Assembly: GCA_036785325.1 (NCBI GenBank)
Contig: JAXIVH010000038.1
Span: 79,501-143,500 of the forward strand
Direction of reading: 5' to 3'
DNA: 64,000 nt
Origin: Urophycis tenuis
Taxonomy: Eukaryota > Chordata > Actinopteri > Gadiformes > Phycidae
Shown: one piece after another, positions 58,507 through 64,000 of the stretch
Layout: each line of letters opens with the position of its first letter
Position numbering within the stretch: the stretch's first letter is position 1
The notes under the pieces: model-generated
Told to the model about the DNA's origin: nothing
The model's database searches: none
Seen by the model: the letters and a program-made list of their open reading frames with translations, nothing else
Translations under genes and position numbers: made by a program

Positions 58507-59296
58507 CCAACAGAACACACATGAATCAGCTTATTATTTCGACGACCCATGGGCAAATATAGTCATGCCATACGTCGTTGGAAAGCTTAGATTTCCCCGT
58601 TTAAAATGAGCCCATCTCCGAGCAATTTGGTTGCTCACAGACAAATCTGCGTCAGGTTGACTGAAGTCTACACAGCAGCTAAAGACATACCTTCAACGTT
58701 GCAATTAACATCAATCTTTCCTTACAGAACACAAATTAATTAGCTTAGTATTTCAACGACCCATGAGTCAATATAGTCTTGCCATACGCCGTTGGAAAGC
58801 TTAGATTTCCCCGCTTAAAATGAGCCCATCCGCGAGCAGTCTGGTTGATCACAGACTAAACTGCGTCAGGTTGAATGAAGTCTACCCAGCAGCCAAAAAC
58901 ATACCTTTAACGTTTCAATTAACATCAATCTTTCCTTACAGAACACAAATTAATTAGCTTAGTATTTCAACGGCCCTTTGGTGAATATAGTCTTACCATA
59001 CGCCGTTGAAAAGCTTAGATTTCCCTGCTTAAAATGAGCCCATCCGCCAGCAGTCTGGTTGATCACAGACAAAACTGTGTCAGGTTGAGTGAAGTCTACC
59101 CAGCAGCTAAAAACATACCTTCAACGTTTCAATTAACATCAATCTTTCCTTACAGAACACAAATTAATTATCTTAGTATTTCAACGACCCATGAGTCAAT
59201 ATAGTCTTGCCATACGCCGTTGGAAAGCTTAGATTTCCCCACTTAAAATGAGCCCTGGCAAAATGAGCCCAAAACTGCGTCAGGTTAATTTAACGA
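58507..59296 (+). repeat. Satellite S, 790 bp block, second array
   Basis: Counterpart of 42198-42987, with the same aberrant AATGAGCCCTGGCAAAATGA junction at 59248-59267 and a shared GTTGCAATTAAC change in the first monomer. Confidence 0.95.
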
Positions 59297-59456
59297 TTAA
59301 CAGTAATAGAATATTATTATATGCTATAAGTGACCAGACGTCCGAGATCAAAACTGGGAGCATAATCCCAGAGAAGGGGGAAAAAAAGGGTCAGCTATGT
59401 TTAAGTATATATATATATGTGTGTGTATATATGCGTGTGTGTGTGTGTATATATGC

Positions 59457-59515
<59 letters not shown>

Positions 59516-60213
59516 AATCACTTACTTGGAACGGCATGATCCCACATCGCTGTGAAGGGACGGCGTTAACCAGGTGGGCGTGAAACCCCTCGAGAGAGTT
59601 GCTGCCTCACCGGCACTTGTACTTGTTCAGCCGGATGCAGTTCTTCACAACCACCTTCACAGAGACATACAGCTGTATGCCAGGGGGGTCATGTAACACA
59701 CAACCTATTGCAAGGTCCTCATTTATGCTGGTGTCATTTTGAAATGTTACCATATACAAGTTTGAATGGTTTTGACACACGATGACTGCAGAGACAGCTG
59801 CAGGATGGCCCACGAAGCAGGACGGAGGGGGCCTGTGGCTGTGCGGGGAGGACCAGCGGTATGGGTGCTGCCGACACAGGGGGCGGGCGGGCCACAGGCT
59901 GACGCAGCAGGAGGCCTCGGCTGGAGGCGGGTGGGCGCAGGAGGCTTCGGCCGGGTGGAGGACGACAACGCAGTGGGCTGAACGGGCCGGTTGGTGGGAG
60001 TCACAGGCTCTGGCTCATCAACAAATAACCTGGAAATATAAAATACACACGTGATCAGTATTGATATTGATATCTTTTATAAGAACACTGTTCATACCGT
60101 TTACACTTTTTATACAACTGTTTATACAATGTCCATACTGTTTATTTATTAATGTTTATCACTGAAAAATAAAGGTGACTTGGTATGACTTGTGTGCTAT
60201 TTTCTTTCCACAG
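59297..60213. repeat. Block B, copy 8, left part deleted
   Basis: Counterpart of B copy 4, with the same deletion and a longer (GT)n tract (about 59458-59512). Confidence 0.9.
59526..60029 (-). pseudogene. Exon fragment, B copy 8
   Basis: TGA after NKYKCR and HDPPG, as in copies 4 and 5. Confidence 0.6.
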
Positions 60214-61696
60214 CCAACAGAACACACATGAATCAGCTTATTATTTCGACGACCCATGGGCAAATATAGTCATGCCATACGTCGTTGGAAAGCTTAGATT
60301 TCCCCGTTTAAAATGAGCCCATCTCCGAGCAATTTGGTTGCTCACAGACAAATCTGCGTCAGGTTGACTGAAGTCTACACAGCAGCTAAAGACATACCTT
60401 CAACGTTTCAATTAACATCAATCTTTCCTTACAGAACACAAATGAATTAGCTTAGTATTTCAACGACCCTTTAGTGAATATAGTCTTGCCATACGCCGTT
60501 GGAAAGCTTAGATTTCCCCGCTTAAAATGAGCCCATCCGCGAGCGGTCTGGTTGATCACAGACTAAACTGCGTCAGGTTGACTGAAGTCTACCCAGCAGC
60601 TAAAAACATACCTTCAACGTTTCAATTAACATCAATCTTTCATTACAGAACACAAATTAATTAGCTTAGTATTTCAAAGGCCCTTTGGTGAATATAGTCT
60701 TGCCATACGCCGTTGAAAAGCTTAGATTTCCCCACTTAAAATGAGCCCATCCGCCAGCAGTCTGGTTGATCACAGACTAAACTGCGTCAGGTTGAATGAA
60801 GTCTACCCAGCAGCTAAAAACATACCTTCAACGTTTCAATTAACATCAATCTTTCCTTACAGAACACAAATTAATTAGCTTAGTATTTCAACGACCCTTT
60901 GGTAAATATAGTCTTGCTATACGCAGTTAGAAAGCTTAGATTTCCCCGCTTAAAATGAGCCCATCCCCAAGCAATTTAGTTGCTCAGAGACAAAACTGCG
61001 TCAGGTTGACTGAAGTCTACCCAGCAGCTAAAAACATACCTTTAACGTTTCAATTAACATCAATCTTTCCTTACAGAACACAAATTAATTAGCTTAGTAT
61101 TTCAACGGCCCTTTGGTGAATATAGTCTTGCCATACGCCGTTGGAAAGCTTAGATTTCCCCGCTTATAATGAGCCCATCCCCAAGCAATTTGGTTGCTCA
61201 GAGACAAAACTGTGTCAGGTTGACTGAAGTCTACCCAGCAGCTAAAAAAAAACCTTCAACGTTTCAATTAACTTAATCTTTCCTTACAGAACACAAATTA
61301 ATTAGCTTAGTATTTCAACGACCCATGAGTCAATATAGTCTAGCCATACGCCGTTAGAAAGCTTAGATTTCCCTGCTTAAAATGAGCCCATCCGCGAGCA
61401 GTCTGGTTGCTCACAGACAAAACTGCGTCAGGTTGACTGAAGTCTACCCAGCAGCTAAAAACATACCTTCAACGTTTCAATTAAGATCAATCTTTCAATA
61501 AAGAACAGAAATTAATTAGCTTAGTATTTCAACGACCCATGACTCAATATAGTCTTGCCATACGCCGTTGGGAACCTTAGATTTCCCCGCTTAAAATGAG
61601 CCCATCCGCGAGCAATTTGGTTGCTCACAGACTAAACTGCGTCAGGTTGAATGAAGTCTACCCAGCAGCTAAAAACATACCTTAAACTTTTCAATT
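60214..61696 (+). repeat. Satellite S, block of about 7 monomers
   Basis: Length 1483 bp, one monomer longer than its counterpart at 43903-45172. Some monomers have unusual changes (TGCTATACGCAGTTAG near 60915, AAAAAAAAACC near 61245). Confidence 0.95.
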
Positions 61697-61936
61697 CACG
61701 CGTTTTTTTTGTAATACGTGTAGCTATGATAAAGGACACATGTTTTGGCCTGTTTTATTATTCATAGTTGGCTTAACAGTAATAGAATATTATTATATGC
61801 TATAAGTGACCAGACGTCCGAGATCAAAACTGGGAGCATAATCCCAGAGAAGGGGGAAAAAAAGGGTCAGCTATGTTTAAGTATATATATATATGTGTGT
61901 GTATATATAAGTGTGTGTGTGTGTGTATATATGCGC

Positions 61937-61983
<47 letters not shown>

Positions 61984-62683
61984 TTAATCACTTACTTGGA
62001 ACGGCATGATCCCACATCGCTGTGAAGGGACGGCGTTAACCAGGTGGGCGTGCAACCCCTCGAGAGAGTTGCTGCCTCACCGGCACTTGTACTTGTTCAG
62101 CCGGATGCAGTTCTTCACAACCACCTTCACAGAGACATACAGCTGTATGCCAGGGGGGTCCTGTAACACACAACCTATTGCAAGGTCCTCATTTATGCTG
62201 GTGTCATTTTGAAATGTTACCATATACAAGTTTGAATGGTTTTGACACACGATGACTGCAGAGACAGCTGCAGGATGGCCCACGAAGCAGGACGGAGGGG
62301 GCCTGTGGCTGTGCGGGGAGGACCAGCGGTATGGGTGCTGCCGACACAGGGGGCGGGCGGGCCACAGGCTGACGCAGCAGGAGGCCTCGGCTGGAGGCGG
62401 GTGGGCGCAGGAGGCTTCGGCCGGGTGGAGGACGACAACGCAGTGGGCTGAACGGGCCGGTTGGTGGGAGTCACAGGCTCTGGCTCATCAACAAATAACC
62501 TGGAAATATAAAATACACACGTGATCAGTATTGATATTGATATCTTTTATAAGAACACTGTTCATACCGTTTACACTTTTTATACAACTGTTTATACAAT
62601 GTCCATACTGTTTATTTATTAATGTTTATCACTGAAAAATAAAGGTGACTTGGTATGACTTGTGTGCTATTTTCTTTCCACAG
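61697..62683. repeat. Block B, copy 9
   Basis: Counterpart of B copy 5, with TATATAAGTG in the microsatellite; the GT tract ends in GTCTTAATCAC instead of GTTTTAATCAC. Confidence 0.9.
61996..62499 (-). pseudogene. Exon fragment, B copy 9
   Basis: Has the TGA after NKYKCR but keeps QDPPG. It therefore combines features of both subfamilies, probably by exchange between copies. Confidence 0.6.
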
Positions 62684-63097
62684 CCAACAGAACACACATG
62701 AATCAGCTTATTATTTCGACGACCCATGGGCAAATATAGTCATGCCATACGTCGTTGGAAAGCTTAGATTTCCCCGTTTAAAATGAGCCCATCTCCGAGC
62801 AATTTGGTTGCTCACAGACAAATCTGCGTGAGGTTGACTGAAGTCTACACAGCAGCTAAAGACATACCTTCAACGTTTCAATTAACATCAATCTTTCCTT
62901 ACAGAACACAAATGAATTAGCTTAGTATTTCAACGACCCTTTAGTGAATATAGTCTTGCCATACGCCGTTGGAAAGCTTAGATTTCCCCGCTTAAAATGA
63001 GCCCATCCGCGAGCAGTCTGGTTGATCACAGACTAAACTGCATCAGGTTGACTGAAGTCTACCCAGCAGCTAAAAACATACCTTCAACTTTTCAATT
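62684..63097 (+). repeat. Satellite S, last block (about 2 monomers)
   Basis: The B-adjacent monomer, with GCGTGAGG for GCGTCAGG near 62827, and one more monomer, then B copy 10. Confidence 0.95.
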
Positions 63098-63343
63098 CAC
63101 GCGTTTTTTTTGTAATACGTGTAGCTATGATAAAGGACACATGTTTTGGCCTGTTTTATTATTCATAGTTGGCTTAACAGTAATAGAATATTATTATATG
63201 CTATAAGTGACCAGACGTCCGAGATCAAAACTGGGAGCATAATCCCCGAGAAGGGGGAAAAAAAGGGTCAGCTATGTTTAAGTATATATATATATGTGTG
63301 TGTATATATGCGAGTGTGTGTGTGTGTGTATATATGCGCGCGC

Positions 63344-63390
<47 letters not shown>

Positions 63391-63525
63391 AATCACTTAC
63401 TTGGAACGGCATGATCCCATATCGCTGTGAAGGGATGGCGTTAACCAGGTGGGCGTGCAACCCCTCGAGAGAGTTGCTGCCTCGCCGGCACTTGTACTTG
63501 TTCAGCCGGATACAGTTCTTCACAA
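63098..63525. repeat. Block B, copy 10, broken by a LINE insertion
   Basis: Normal left edge, microsatellite (about 63285-63387) and start of the exon-like segment. It breaks off at TTCTTCACAA, where the LINE tail begins. The remainder of the block is not in the window. Confidence 0.9.
63401..63525 (-). pseudogene. Exon fragment, B copy 10, interrupted
   Basis: Only the last ~125 bp up to the donor are visible. They read without a stop (RRGSNSLEGLHAHL is present), so this belongs to the open type, but the exon is split by the LINE. Confidence 0.55.
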
Positions 63526-64000
63526 GATACAAGATACAAGATACAAGATACAAGAAGGTTTATTGTCATCACATCGTAAGACATGACGAAATTACAGCAG
63601 CTACCACCATAATAGTGCATTCAAATTTTTGTTTTTAAAACAAAACAAAAAAATGGAGATGGCTAGAAAGGAGAAGTTAACTTAAGAGGCCATAAAAATA
63701 GTTATATGGCCCACACATACTGAAAACAATGTACACACATACGGAATGACGGTGATAATGATAATTAACGGAATGAAATGACATGAGGTTGTTGGAGTGA
63801 ATATAGGGTAAAAAAGATAAAAATAGAAAAACAAAAACAAAAACAAAAGGGACCTGAGGATAAATATAAAGTGTATAAAGTGATGAATATAAAGTGATGA
63901 AATATAAAGTGATAAAATGACAATGAAATGACAATGAAAAGTGACAGTGCTTGCTATTTTGAGGGTAAGGTATGAAGGTGAGGTGCAGAGTTCAGTAACC
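63526..64000 (-). mobile_element. LINE 3' end, minus strand, running off the window
   Basis: The left edge is four to five GATACAA repeats. On the minus strand this gives GACAATAAACCTTC followed by a TTGTATC tandem tail, a typical fish LINE 3' end. The remaining ~430 bp are AT-rich with CACTTTATA-like repeats (63860-63925), as in a 3' untranslated region. No coding motif is reached. An open frame at 63677-63934 is low complexity and is not called. Confidence 0.7.

Noticed and set aside
63677..63934. 85-codon minus-strand frame at the window end
   Set aside because: Low-complexity F/Y/H/S-rich translation of the AT-rich LINE 3' end.
1..64000. tRNA, rRNA or other classical RNA genes, bacterial operons
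   Set aside because: No cloverleaf, A/B-box pair or rRNA-like segment was seen, and the content is plainly vertebrate repeat DNA.

Overview
The window looks like repeat-dominated chromosome-end (subtelomeric or pericentromeric) DNA of a teleost fish. The evidence is a full-length L2/CR1-type LINE with a (TTGAATC)n tail of the kind usual in fish, several 5'-truncated LINE tails with other short tandem 3' ends, long GT microsatellites, and kilobases of degenerate TTAGGG-type hexamers. The species call is inference. I see no intact host gene. The only recognisable proteins are those of the LINE and a broken exon that was amplified together with a satellite.

Layout. (1) 1-34621: head-to-tail array of a ~2.78 kb unit (here unit A), about 12 copies. 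Each full copy holds, in order: a boundary palindrome, an AT-rich part with duplicated 'CACAGCTGGAGTG' modules and a fossil LINE tail, a cluster of consensus 5' splice sites, a ~330 bp GC-rich block with a perfect CCAAT box, and ~0.95 kb of degenerate telomere-type repeat with the G-rich strand on +. One copy carries a 3.76 kb LINE (18293-22053), and another a 0.56 kb LINE fragment (12220-12783). (2) 34622-46552: a ~214 bp satellite (S), interrupted at one fixed monomer phase by five copies of a ~1 kb block (B). B carries a (GT)n microsatellite and a minus-strand 504 bp exon-like segment. (3) 46553-47219: the only largely single-copy DNA, with three evenly spaced CCAAT boxes and a 17-C tract. 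(4) 47220-47615: the most telomere-like stretch, with near-perfect TTAGGG at its right end. (5) 47616-54486: a second unit-A array of four copies, the first of them strongly diverged. (6) 54487-63525: a second S+B array with five B copies, entered through the same A/S junction as the first. (7) 63526-64000: the 3' end of a minus-strand LINE inserted into the last B block.

The repeat of the order A then S+B, with the same junction and the same truncated B copy in both halves, shows a large segmental duplication. The two S arrays then gained or lost whole 214 bp monomers. Shared variants between neighbouring A units show local homogenisation.

Most open frames here come from the hexamer repeat, the GT tracts or GC-rich DNA and are not genes. 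The most interesting testable idea is that the GC-rich block of unit A is a repeated promoter reading into G-rich telomere-type repeat, an arrangement like TERRA. Nothing in the sequence proves transcription.
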